DNA of 64,000 nt from Edwardsiella piscicida (GTDB taxonomy: Bacteria > Pseudomonadota > Gammaproteobacteria > Enterobacterales > Enterobacteriaceae): assembly GCF_001896205.1 (NCBI RefSeq), contig NZ_MPNU01000001.1, positions 3,602,955 through 3,666,954 of the forward strand. The letters run 5' to 3'. The position numbers and the translations under genes are program-made. The notes beneath the pieces are model-generated. The model was not told the DNA's origin, did no database searches, and saw nothing but the letters and a program-made list of their open reading frames with translations. Positions 34,022-42,782 of this stretch are shown piece after piece. The first letter of the stretch is position 1. Each line of letters starts with the position of its first letter.

Positions 34022-34035
34022 GCAACATATGTTGC
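34022..34035. promoter_or_regulatory. Perfect palindrome in the nudE-igaA divergent region
   Basis: GCAACATATGTTGC is a perfect 14-bp palindrome inside the 457-bp space between nudE and igaA. A second, weaker inverted repeat, ATCGG...CCGAT, follows near 34122-34137. I recognise no genes in this space. The palindrome looks like a dimeric-regulator operator, but I cannot name the protein. Confidence 0.4.
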
Positions 34036-34360
34036 CATTATTTTACCTCACCGGCGATGTCGGACCATAACGCCGCCAGGCAGGAGATTTGTTGCGATAA
34101 TCCCTTCCCAGCGGTAGGAAAAATCGGACAATACCGATATGATCGCCAAGCGGGTATGTTAGGCTGAGTCATGGGAACGCGAGCGACCCAAAAATGTAAA
34201 CTCATTCCATAACATATAGTTATATTCGCAATAATCACTGCCGTTATACTTTCTCTATCGTCTTCCGACGGTACGCGGCGTTCTTCGCGGTCATTTATCC
34301 GCGTCGCCGGGCAGAGAAAGGGCAAGACAGCAGCGCGATGATCACCGTGGGAGAGTCGGC

Positions 34361-36475
34361 GTGAATGTATCCATCGCAGCACTCCTGTATCTTATTCCCA
34401 CAGCGGTTATTATCGGGTATATCTATTGGTACACAACGAAGAGAGCGTCGCGGTTGTCTGCATCCTTTCCCTTTGTCAAAACCAAACAGCGTAAACTGAA
34501 TCCGGAAGAGCGCCAGGCGATTGCGGCCTATCTGCGCGGGCTGGATACCGCGACAGAGAGCGCCGACCCGGCGCTGACGCTGCTGCACCAACGTCTGATG
34601 CCGCAGGGGGATCGGGTCTACTCCGTGACCCACGCGATCACCCGCTATGCCCTGGCAGGCGATACGCCCAGCCAGCACCGCTACTTCTTGGATAACCAAG
34701 AAATCCACCTGCCCGCGTTCTGGGAAAAGTACATCGCCGATGAAAACAGCCTGGATCTGATCAAGACCGCGACGCTGCCGCTGGTCATCGCCATTAATGG
34801 CCATACGCTGGCCGAGAGCCTGCATAGTCAACAGCTACCGACGCCGACGCTGGGCGGCACCGCCTCGATCCGCCGCAGTGAGGGCGATCAGGTCGATCTG
34901 TGCGGCGTACGCAGAGAAACCCTGGCCGAATATCAGCTGCACCAGCGCAGCGGTGCCCGCCGCGCCGTTCCGACGGCGCTGGCCTTGATTCTACTCAGCG
35001 TGGCCCTGATCGTTCCCCCGACCCTGATGCCGTGGCTGCTGGCGTTGGCCGCGCCGCTTCTGGGCTGGGGGCTCTGGTGCCTATACCGGAAACCCAGCGC
35101 CAGGCAGCGTAAAGAGATCCACCTGCTGCGCGGGACCCCCAAGCGCTGGGGACTGTTTGGCGAGTCCTGCGGCGAACAACTGAGCAACGTGTCCGTCGGT
35201 ACGTTGGACCTCCTGTATCCGCCCCACTGGCAGCCCTATATCCACCCGGATATCGGCCATCCGACCGATATCGAGATTTACCAAAACCATCAGGTGGTGC
35301 GCCAGGGGCGCTTCCTCTCTCTCCGCGACGAGGCCACCCAGTTTCCGCTGCAGCCGTGGGGGCGCAGTGCGCTGCTGGGCGCCGCTGCGCTGATCGCGCT
35401 GCTGCTCCTGCTGACCACGCAGTCGCTGAGCATCCCCCTGAAGATCAGCACCGCCTGGCTACACGGCGCCCAAACCCTCTCCGCCACCAGCGTGAAGCAA
35501 CTGACGGAGATGCCGCTGCAGGTCGGGGATATCCTGGATCTGCGCGGCAGCGGAATGTGCCACGTACCCGCCTTCTATCAAGAGGGTGAGCGCTACCCCT
35601 TCATGCCCTTCGACTGCAGCACCATTTATTGGGGCACCGCCTCGCCGATGGCGGAGCCAAGCTCGGATACCATCGATAACGCCGCCGCGCTGCAGTCCAC
35701 CGTCACCCGCCAGCTAACCGCCGGCGACAGCGATAGCAAGGTAAGCCCGGCTCTGGCCAGCGCCATTCAGAAATCGGGGATGATCCTGCTGGATGACTTT
35801 GCCGGGATCGTCCTCAAGACCGAGGCCCTGTGCGCGCAGAAAAACGAATGTACCCGGCTCAAGAACTCGCTGGTGAACCTGGGCAATAGTAAATCCTGGC
35901 CCGCGCTGCTGAAAAAAGCGCACGGCGGAGGACTGGAGGGGGTCAATGTCCTCATGCGACCGGCCAGCGCCCGCCAGCTGACCAATATCGTCAACAGCGC
36001 GGTATCCTCGTTTTACTATCGCGAAACCCATAAGGCAGCGCAGCTGCTGGCGGTTACGCCGCCGGGGGGCTTTTTAATCAGCAGCGATGAGGGACATCAA
36101 TGGGTCGCTCACCCGCAGCCCAACGTTTCACTGTATGACTACAGCCCGGTCGATCAGTGGCGCGAACTGGAAAATCTGTCGCGCCTGCTGCTAAACACCC
36201 CGTTCCGGGCCCACGGCGTGATCACGGAGATCAGCACGGATGCCAACGGCACGCGTCATATCATGCTGCACAGCCAGCCGGATGGGCTCACCCTGTGGCG
36301 CTATCTGTTAATGACGCCGCTGCTGCTGGCGCTCTGCGTAACTCTGGCGGTCAACGCCACGCTGTTTGTGCGACGTCTGCGCGGCGCGCTGGCGCGGATT
36401 CCGGCGATCCAGCGCTACTACGAACAGTGCATCAACCATAAGATCATGCCGTTCGATCTGCCGCCGCGTCCTTAA
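34361..36475 (+). CDS. igaA: Intracellular growth attenuator IgaA (Rcs phosphorelay inhibitor)
   Basis: 704 residues, IgaA/UmoB/YrfF family, inner-membrane protein that restrains the Rcs phosphorelay through RcsD. Predicted membrane segments near residues 3-22, 205-245, 340-360 and 650-670 separate cytoplasmic domains from a large periplasmic domain (about 365-650) with paired cysteines (GMCHVPAF, FDCSTIYW, CAQKNEC). Starts with GTG at 34361 behind GGGAG. First of igaA-yrfG-hslR-hslO. Confidence 0.95.
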   Translation: MNVSIAALLYLIPTAVIIGYIYWYTTKRASRLSASFPFVKTKQRKLNPEERQAIAAYLRGLDTATESADPALTLLHQRLMPQGDRVYSVTHAITRYALAGDTPSQHRYFLDNQEIHLPAFWEKYIADENSLDLIKTATLPLVIAINGHTLAESLHSQQLPTPTLGGTASIRRSEGDQVDLCGVRRETLAEYQLHQRSGARRAVPTALALILLSVALIVPPTLMPWLLALAAPLLGWGLWCLYRKPSARQRKEIHLLRGTPKRWGLFGESCGEQLSNVSVGTLDLLYPPHWQPYIHPDIGHPTDIEIYQNHQVVRQGRFLSLRDEATQFPLQPWGRSALLGAAALIALLLLLTTQSLSIPLKISTAWLHGAQTLSATSVKQLTEMPLQVGDILDLRGSGMCHVPAFYQEGERYPFMPFDCSTIYWGTASPMAEPSSDTIDNAAALQSTVTRQLTAGDSDSKVSPALASAIQKSGMILLDDFAGIVLKTEALCAQKNECTRLKNSLVNLGNSKSWPALLKKAHGGGLEGVNVLMRPASARQLTNIVNSAVSSFYYRETHKAAQLLAVTPPGGFLISSDEGHQWVAHPQPNVSLYDYSPVDQWRELENLSRLLLNTPFRAHGVITEISTDANGTRHIMLHSQPDGLTLWRYLLMTPLLLALCVTLAVNATLFVRRLRGALARIPAIQRYYEQCINHKIMPFDLPPRP

Positions 36476-36556
36476 CGTGCGGCATGACAAGGCGGCGCCA
36501 GGAAAATATACTGGGCGATGCGATCCCGCCCTGCATGCGTTTTCCGGAGTACGCCC

Positions 36557-37258
36557 ATGGTTCCCACCCTCGACTGGAATGACATCGATACCGTCCTGTT
36601 GGATATGGACGGCACGCTGATCGATCTGGCCTTTGATAACTACTTTTGGCTAACGCTGGTGCCGCAGACCTTAAGCGAGGCGCGCGGCATTTCCCGCGCC
36701 GATGCTCAGGCGCTGATCCAGCGGGAGTACCAGGCGGTAGCCCATACGCTCAACTGGTACTGTTTCGACTACTGGCGCGAGCGCCTGGGGCTAGACATTC
36801 ACCGCATGACCCTGGAACAAGGGACGCGGGTACGGGTGCGTCAGGACACGTTACCCTTTCTTAATGCCCTGCGCGCCAGCGGGCGCCGTACCATTCTGCT
36901 GACCAACGCCCACCCGCATGGGCTGGCGATGAAGGTGGCGCAGACCGGGCTGGATAGCCACCTTGATATACTCTATTCCACCCACCGCTTTGGCTATCCC
37001 AAAGAGGATCAGCGCCTGTGGCGAGCGGTACAGCATCAGTGCGGGCTGGATCCGGCCAGAACGCTGTTCATTGACGACGCCGAACCGATCCTCGACGCCG
37101 CGCACCAGTTCGGTATCCGTTACTGCCTGGGCGTCAGTAATCCCGACTCCGGCAGGCCGGAAAAACGCTTTGCCCGCCATCCGGCGATGAGCGACTACCG
37201 CGCCCTGCTGCCGGCCATCGTCGCCGGTGGGCCCGATACAGACAGGAGGGCACCATGA
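36557..37258 (+). CDS. yrfG: GMP/IMP nucleotidase YrfG (HAD family)
   Basis: 233 residues. HAD motif I DMDGTLID places catalytic Asp16 and Asp18; motif II LLTNAHPH and motif IV FIDDAEPILDAA follow. E. coli YrfG dephosphorylates purine 5'-mononucleotides. Start at 36557 is preceded by CGGAG. Its stop overlaps the hslR start (ATGA). Confidence 0.94.
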   Translation: MVPTLDWNDIDTVLLDMDGTLIDLAFDNYFWLTLVPQTLSEARGISRADAQALIQREYQAVAHTLNWYCFDYWRERLGLDIHRMTLEQGTRVRVRQDTLPFLNALRASGRRTILLTNAHPHGLAMKVAQTGLDSHLDILYSTHRFGYPKEDQRLWRAVQHQCGLDPARTLFIDDAEPILDAAHQFGIRYCLGVSNPDSGRPEKRFARHPAMSDYRALLPAIVAGGPDTDRRAP

Positions 37259-37665
37259 AAGCCAGCGCCAAGCAGGAACAGGAGGGCGTCCGCCTGGATA
37301 AATGGCTGTGGGCGGCCCGCTTTTATAAAACCCGCGCCGTTGCCCGCGACATGATCGACGGCGGCAAGGTGCACTACAACGGGGTACGCGGCAAACCAAG
37401 CCGCAGCGTAGAAGTCGGCGCCGAGATCCGCCTGCGCCAGGGCAATGACGATCGTACGATCATCGTGACCGCCCTCAGCGCCCAGCGCGGCGGCGCGGAG
37501 CAGGCTCGCCTGCTGTACCAGGAGACCGCGCAGAGCATTGCCAAGCGCGAGGCGATTGCCCAGGCTCGCAAGATGAACGCGCTGAGCATGCCGCACCCGG
37601 ATCGGCGTCCCGATAAAAAAGAACGTCGCAATCTGCTTAAATTTAAACACGGCCAGTCGGAATGA
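37255..37665 (+). CDS. hslR: Heat shock protein 15, ribosome-associated (S4 domain)
   Basis: 136 residues with an N-terminal S4 RNA-binding domain (RLDKWLWAARFYKTRAVARDMIDGG) and a basic tail. Hsp15 binds free 50S subunits that carry a stalled nascent chain and helps recycle them. Coupled to yrfG and 23 bases before hslO. Confidence 0.97.
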   Translation: MKASAKQEQEGVRLDKWLWAARFYKTRAVARDMIDGGKVHYNGVRGKPSRSVEVGAEIRLRQGNDDRTIIVTALSAQRGGAEQARLLYQETAQSIAKREAIAQARKMNALSMPHPDRRPDKKERRNLLKFKHGQSE

Positions 37666-37688
37666 CCGGCGCCTGAAGAGAGATAACT

Positions 37689-38570
37689 ATGTCCCATCAC
37701 GACCAATTACATCGCTACCTGTTTGACAATCTGGCCGTGCGCGGCGAGCTGGTCAACGCCAGCGCCACCTATGCCCGCATACTGGAAAACCACGACTACC
37801 CGGCCGCGGTACGCGCGCTGCTGGGCGAACTGTTGGTCGCCACCAGCCTGCTGACCGCCACCCTGAAGTTTGACGGCGATATCACGGTACAGCTGCAGGG
37901 TGACGGCCCGCTGACGCTGGCGGTGATCAATGGCAACCATCATCAGGAGATGCGCGGTGTCGCCCGTCTGCAGGGCGATATCGCCGACGGCAGCAGCCTG
38001 AAGCACATGCTGGGCAACGGTGTAATGGTGATCACCATTACGCCGAAAGAGGGGGAGCGTTATCAGGGCGTCGTGGCGCTGGAGGGCGATACGCTGGCCA
38101 GCTGCCTGGAGGCCTACTTCATGCAGTCCGAGCAGCTGCCGACCCGCCTGTTTATGTTCACCGGAGAGCAGGACGGTCAACCGGCGGCGGCCGGTATGCT
38201 GCTGCAGATCCTGCCGACGCAGCCCAATAACGTCGACGACCTGACTCACCTGTCGCACCTGACCGCCACCGTGACCCCGCAGGAGCTGTTTACGCTGCCC
38301 GCCAACGAGGTGCTGTACCGCCTGTACAATCAGGAGCAGGTGACCCTGTTTGAACCGCAGCCGATCGCCTTCCGCTGCGGTTGCTCTCGCGAGCGCAGCG
38401 CCAGCGCGCTGATGAGCCTGCCGTCCCAGCAGCTGGAAGAGCTGTTGGCGGAGCGCGGCAGCATCGATATCCACTGCGACTACTGCGGTAGCCACTACCT
38501 GTTCGATCGCGTCGATATCGACGCGTTACGCGCCGGCGCACAGCCGAGCGAAGCAGGCTCGCTGCACTAA
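37689..38570 (+). CDS. hslO: Redox-regulated chaperone Hsp33
   Basis: 293 residues. The C-terminal redox switch carries the four zinc-binding cysteines in CGCSRERS and CDYCG; oxidation releases zinc and activates the holdase. The N-terminal domain (about 1-180) is the substrate-binding part. Last gene of the igaA-hslO run, followed by a terminator. Confidence 0.98.
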   Translation: MSHHDQLHRYLFDNLAVRGELVNASATYARILENHDYPAAVRALLGELLVATSLLTATLKFDGDITVQLQGDGPLTLAVINGNHHQEMRGVARLQGDIADGSSLKHMLGNGVMVITITPKEGERYQGVVALEGDTLASCLEAYFMQSEQLPTRLFMFTGEQDGQPAAAGMLLQILPTQPNNVDDLTHLSHLTATVTPQELFTLPANEVLYRLYNQEQVTLFEPQPIAFRCGCSRERSASALMSLPSQQLEELLAERGSIDIHCDYCGSHYLFDRVDIDALRAGAQPSEAGSLH

Positions 38571-38588
38571 TCACCGCATCGTCTTTCC

Positions 38589-38612
38589 ACGGGGGAATTA
38601 TCCCCCGTTTTT
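38589..38612 (+). terminator. Terminator after hslO
   Basis: ACGGGGGA, loop ATTA, TCCCCCGT then TTTTAT. It closes the igaA-hslO transcript and separates it from the respiratory locus. The following about 185 bases to 38798 are strikingly AT-rich and carry the promoter of that locus; I see no convincing FNR box there. Confidence 0.9.
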
Positions 38613-38798
38613 ATTCATTATTTTATTTTGATTAAGCTAGATAATATTAAACTCAGATTATCGCCTACCTCTTTTTAATGATCCGCCATTCTTTGATCCC
38701 TCTCTCTGTTCTCTATGCCCACGCCTCCTAGAATTTAATTCGCCTGCCAAACTAGAAAATATAAAAATAAAAACAGAATATATTTAATGGGATAATCT

Positions 38799-39434
38799 AT
38801 GAAACATTATTCACGCCGCAGCATTATTGCTGGTGCCGGCTTTGTCTTGCTGGCGCCCGGCATACTGCTATCCAGCCCCACGCGCAAACGGCAGCAGTTT
38901 GCCCTGATCCACGATCAGTCAAAGTGCGTCGGCTGCAATGAGTGTATCCACGCCTGCAACCAGCTCAACCGGGTCGCCCCCGGCTATGCCCGGCTGGCCA
39001 TCATCCCGCTCCCCGCCGACGATCCGCACGCGGCTGCGCCGCCCCACTTTCGCCACGGCTGCCAGCACTGCGATCCGGCGCCCTGCCAGGAGGTCTGCCC
39101 TAGCCAGGCCACCTACCGCGATGCGCATGGCCTGATACAAATCGATGCCCGACGCTGCTCGGGCTGCGGCTACTGTATCCGCGCCTGCCCCTATCAGGCG
39201 CGCTATCTGCACCCGCAGCGCCGCGTCGCCGATAAGTGCGACTTCTGCAGCGCGACGCGCCTGAGCCATGGCTATATCCCTATCTGCGTACGCATCTGCC
39301 CCTATCATGCGCTCAGCTTCGGTGAGATGGGCTCCGCGGCATTCGATCTGACGCTGGCGCTGGCGCCCCACTATCAGCACCATCTGGCGGGCACCCGCCA
39401 CAGCCGCGTCTACCGCCTCACCGCCGATGACTAG
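38799..39434 (+). CDS. Tat-type periplasmic ferredoxin, four [4Fe-4S] clusters (NrfC/MccC-like)
   Basis: 211 residues. The N-terminus SRRSIIAGAGFVLLAPG looks like a twin-arginine signal. Sixteen cysteines are arranged as four clusters: 43/46/49/53, 88/91/96/100, 120/123/126/130 and 147/150/163/167, the NrfC/PhsB/TtrB pattern. It would carry electrons from the membrane cytochrome b encoded next to the octahaem reductase. First gene of a four-gene locus; its stop lies ten bases before the next start. Substrate specificity comes from the locus, not from this subunit. Confidence 0.85.
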   Translation: MKHYSRRSIIAGAGFVLLAPGILLSSPTRKRQQFALIHDQSKCVGCNECIHACNQLNRVAPGYARLAIIPLPADDPHAAAPPHFRHGCQHCDPAPCQEVCPSQATYRDAHGLIQIDARRCSGCGYCIRACPYQARYLHPQRRVADKCDFCSATRLSHGYIPICVRICPYHALSFGEMGSAAFDLTLALAPHYQHHLAGTRHSRVYRLTADD

Positions 39435-39444
39435 GGGGCCGCCG

Positions 39445-40230
39445 ATGACCGCCGAACAGCTGCAGTCCTACCTCATGCAACGCACCGTCGTCGATTCGCC
39501 CGATGCGTGGCCCGGATGGCTGATAACGCTGGCGCTGACCTGGCTTGGGCTGTGCGCGCTGCTGACGCTGCACGCCCTACTTCACCGGCGGCGGCGTCCC
39601 CCGCCAGCGCGGCGTCGCGACGCTGAGCGCCTCTATCTTTACCCGCGCGCCCTGCGGCTGTGGCACCTGCTCAATGCGCTGCTGTTCCTGTTTTTACTGT
39701 TCAGCGGGCTGTTGCTCCACGCAGCCCCGCTTCCCCTGGCAGCCACCCGCTGGCTGGTGCGCTGGCATCCCTACGCGGGCTATCTGCTGCTGGGGCTATG
39801 GTGCGGCTTTATCCTGCTCAACGCGCTGGGGGCCAATGGCGTTCACTACCGTATCCGCTGGCGGGGGATCGCGGCGCGCTGCCGGTGCCAGGCCCATTTT
39901 TACCTGTTCGGTATTTTTCGCGCCGCACCGCACCCCTTCCACGCCAGCCCAACGCAAAAGTTTAACCCGCTACAGCAGCTAGGCTACTGCGCGGTGATGT
40001 ATCTCATGGTGCCTGCGCTATTGCTCAGCGGTCTCGGTCTCGCCCATCCCCTATTCCTGCCCGAAGGAACCGCCTACTGGGTATTACAGGGACACCTTTT
40101 ACTCTCATTTTTTATTTTAATGTTTATTAGCGTACATATTTATCTCTGCACGCTGGGTGACACACCCGGTGCGACGTTTATGGCCATGGTGGATGGCTAT
40201 CACCGCCGCCACGCCGCAGAAAATAAATAA
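39445..40230 (+). CDS. Membrane cytochrome b (b561/FdnI-like quinol dehydrogenase subunit)
   Basis: 261 residues with about five membrane segments (24-45, 72-92, 109-128, 181-201, 211-234). Candidate haem b ligands are His74, His108, His217 and His231; the 14-residue spacing of the last two, near GDTPGATF, resembles formate dehydrogenase FdnI. The start at 39445 has AGGGGG six bases ahead; the ATG at 39427 overlaps the previous gene. It probably oxidises menaquinol and reduces the ferredoxin. It is not NrfD-like, unlike the partner in characterised mcc/sir operons. Confidence 0.82.
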   Translation: MTAEQLQSYLMQRTVVDSPDAWPGWLITLALTWLGLCALLTLHALLHRRRRPPPARRRDAERLYLYPRALRLWHLLNALLFLFLLFSGLLLHAAPLPLAATRWLVRWHPYAGYLLLGLWCGFILLNALGANGVHYRIRWRGIAARCRCQAHFYLFGIFRAAPHPFHASPTQKFNPLQQLGYCAVMYLMVPALLLSGLGLAHPLFLPEGTAYWVLQGHLLLSFFILMFISVHIYLCTLGDTPGATFMAMVDGYHRRHAAENK

Positions 40231-40310
40231 GCGGCGGCAGATAAGAGAACACAGCACCACTCAATATAACGTTCCATCGCACCGCGCTTTATTATGTCAA
40301 GGAGCTGACG

Positions 40311-42302
40311 ATGAAAATACCCACCCGTGTAATCTGCCTTATTATCGGCATGTGCTGCGCGCCATTAATGGCGACGTCGGATCTGGTCGCCCAACCGGCG
40401 CCGCAGACCGAGCCCCGCGTCGACCTCAACCGCAACGACGGCATTCCAGAAAAACCGCGCACGCTGCTGGAGTACGTAGGGCAAGAGAAGGATTTCTTCG
40501 CCTATCTGCGCGAACATCATCCGATGTTCAAGTACGAGGCCGCCGGGCGCCTGGTTGGGCAATACAGCATCAGCGATCGCCAGGAGGAGTTTGTCGACTT
40601 CGGCGGCGGCGATAAATACGCCGCCAAGCAGGGCCGCCCAACCGCGATCACCTATCGGCTCGGCTTTGAGTCTGTTCTCGACTTCCCCAATAAATATGTC
40701 GGCCCGGAGAAGTGCGCCGAGTGCCACCCGGCGCAGTACCAAGCCTGGGAACGCTCCCGCCACGCCAAAACCGTCCGATTCCCCAGCGAAATGGTTGAAA
40801 TTCCCGACGGCGATCTGAACCGCGGCCTGTACGGTAGCAAGGCCTCCGTCTTACCCGAGGGCATTACGGCAGATGCCATTTACGCGGTAATCGGTACGCC
40901 GCGGACCAAATATGGGTTTATCGACGGCTGGATGGTCCGCGGAACCTACCATATCGAGGGCGGACTGCTCAGGGACGGCACCGGCACCATGGTTGCCGGC
41001 GGTAATCAGTTCTCCCGCGGCTGGGCCCAGTTCATCACGCCGGACATGGCGAAAAAGATCGCCCGCTTCGTTCCGGGATTCCCCACCAAACTGGAGGACT
41101 TCGGCTCCCAGGGGTCCAGCGTCTGGGGCATGACCTCTTACGGGGCGTCTAACCGCACCCGAATGCTGTTTCAGCCGGCCAGCGCCTACTGTGAGGTGTG
41201 CCACACCATGAAGTTTGACTTCAACAGCAGCGAGGAGTTTATCGCCGCGCTGGGCAAGCCAGAGGAGCTGCGCAAGCATACCATCGCCAAGGGGATTAGC
41301 TGCGAAGAGTGCCATGGCGCGGGCGCCCATCTTTACGGCGCCCGCGGCGCCGGTATCCCGTCGAACTGCGAACGCTGCCATCAGCGCTTCGCATACAATG
41401 AGGCCGACGCCGAGGCCAACCCGTTAAAACCGTTTAACGCCTATTTCAAATCATCCTGCCCCTCCTGTGGCACAGAGGGATCGCAGATGTACAGCACCGT
41501 CCACTACGAGAAGGGCATGCGCTGCAGCACCTGCCACGACCCCCATGCCGTCACCGCCAATGACTGGAAGGAGGGCTTTACCAAGACCACGCTGAAAAAG
41601 CAGTGCCAGGATTGCCACACCGATCAGGCCCAATTCTTTGCCCAAGGCGATACCCACGGGCAAAGCAGCTGTACCGCCTGTCATATGCCCAACATGGGGA
41701 GCTGTGAAAACTTTGCCACGATCCAGTTCCCCGATATGGCCGGATTCGACAACGTACGGCGCGCCCATATCTGGAAAATCCGGGTAGACGAGACGGCGAA
41801 AACCCTCAATCCCCCGGAGGGGAAACCCCGCACCGCCGATATCAAAGGCTGGACCATCGCCAAGCAGGATGGCAAACCTTACCTGGATCTGATGTGGTCC
41901 TGCGGGCGGACATCGTTCAGCGATGGCGACGTAGTCGAAGGCGGCGGGTGCCACAGTCCGGTACAGACGGTGCTCTCTGAGCGGCTGCAGTTTAAGGATC
42001 AGGAGAGTATCTATGCCAAGGTGATGGAGTGGCAAACGCCGGTCAGGGACGGCTACGTGCGTATTCGCAGCGGGCTGACCCGCATCGAAAAACGTCTGGC
42101 GAAGGCCCCCGCGCTGGCCCTGAGCGATCAGGTGCAAATCCGGCTGCTCAGCGGTCAGGCCCGTGCGCAGGCAGATCTGATTGAAAAAGATGGCTCCTGG
42201 GGGCTCCATGCGCCCAACTATGCCAAGACCCGCATGGAGGAGGCCCTGCTGTATATCGAACAGGCTGAAACGATCCTCTCTGGCGGCAAGACGCCCAAAT
42301 AA
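40311..42302 (+). CDS. mccA: Octahaem cytochrome c sulfite reductase, MccA/SirA type
   Basis: 663 residues with a Sec signal peptide (about 1-21). Seven canonical CXXCH motifs: 135, 294, 331, 353, 405, 432, 454; an eighth haem site is C531-X15-C547-H548. The CX15CH motif is the hallmark of MccA, whose special haem binds sulfite next to Cu(I). Non-haem cysteines at 383, 386 and 465 are candidate copper ligands. Expected reaction: sulfite to sulfide, six electrons, in the periplasm. AGGAG precedes the ATG. Distinguished from NrfA (five haems, CXXCK) and from tetrathionate octahaem reductases, which lack CX15CH. The family call is firm; the substrate is inferred. Confidence 0.88.
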   Translation: MKIPTRVICLIIGMCCAPLMATSDLVAQPAPQTEPRVDLNRNDGIPEKPRTLLEYVGQEKDFFAYLREHHPMFKYEAAGRLVGQYSISDRQEEFVDFGGGDKYAAKQGRPTAITYRLGFESVLDFPNKYVGPEKCAECHPAQYQAWERSRHAKTVRFPSEMVEIPDGDLNRGLYGSKASVLPEGITADAIYAVIGTPRTKYGFIDGWMVRGTYHIEGGLLRDGTGTMVAGGNQFSRGWAQFITPDMAKKIARFVPGFPTKLEDFGSQGSSVWGMTSYGASNRTRMLFQPASAYCEVCHTMKFDFNSSEEFIAALGKPEELRKHTIAKGISCEECHGAGAHLYGARGAGIPSNCERCHQRFAYNEADAEANPLKPFNAYFKSSCPSCGTEGSQMYSTVHYEKGMRCSTCHDPHAVTANDWKEGFTKTTLKKQCQDCHTDQAQFFAQGDTHGQSSCTACHMPNMGSCENFATIQFPDMAGFDNVRRAHIWKIRVDETAKTLNPPEGKPRTADIKGWTIAKQDGKPYLDLMWSCGRTSFSDGDVVEGGGCHSPVQTVLSERLQFKDQESIYAKVMEWQTPVRDGYVRIRSGLTRIEKRLAKAPALALSDQVQIRLLSGQARAQADLIEKDGSWGLHAPNYAKTRMEEALLYIEQAETILSGGKTPK

Positions 42303-42359
42303 CGTCGCTCGCCGGATGCTCCGCGCCGTCCGGCGACGCCTATCACTCAGGAGATCATC

Positions 42360-42782
42360 ATGATGCGTTCCCCATCACCAACCGCGATGCTACTGGCGCT
42401 GACCATCGTCTCCGGCGTGGCCTGCGCCGCCGATACGCCAGCGCCGGCGCCCCATGAGCCGCCCGTTATCAGTATGCGGGCGGCCGAGGCACTGCTGGGC
42501 AAACCCAACGTCTATTTCTTGGACGCCAATACGCCGGAGATCTGGCAACAGGGGCATATCCCCGGCGCGATCTACATCAACCAGGCCAACTGGCCGGCGC
42601 TGCTGCCGGCCGATCGCCGGGCCACGCTGATCTTTTACTGCGCAAACCGACTGTGCATGGCCAGCTACGATGCCGCCGGCATGGCGATGAGCCTCGGCTA
42701 TCGGCAGGTCTTTCATATGACGGACGGTATCTTCGGCTGGATCACCTCCGGCCGCGCCATCGAAAAGGCGGATACCGCATAG
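42360..42782 (+). CDS. Periplasmic rhodanese-like sulfurtransferase
   Basis: 140 residues: signal peptide (about 1-23, cleavage after ACA) and one rhodanese domain with the substrate loop YCANRLC, catalytic Cys94, and the HIPGAIYI strand. It probably binds or transfers sulfane sulfur in the periplasm. It is the last gene of the octahaem locus, 57 bases after mccA, behind AGGAG. Possible roles: making sulfite available from thiosulfate, or handling product sulfide. No experimental analogue is known to me. Confidence 0.85.
   Translation: MMRSPSPTAMLLALTIVSGVACAADTPAPAPHEPPVISMRAAEALLGKPNVYFLDANTPEIWQQGHIPGAIYINQANWPALLPADRRATLIFYCANRLCMASYDAAGMAMSLGYRQVFHMTDGIFGWITSGRAIEKADTA

Noticed and set aside
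41457-41471. CPSCG as a possible ninth haem motif in the octahaem protein
   Set aside because: The residue after the second cysteine is Gly, not His or Lys, so covalent haem ligation of the normal kind is not supported.
38799-42302. Assignment of the locus as nitrite reductase nrfABCD or tetrathionate reductase ttrBCA
   Set aside because: The cytochrome has eight haems with CX15CH and no CXXCK, there is no molybdopterin subunit, and the membrane partner is neither NrfD- nor TtrC-like.
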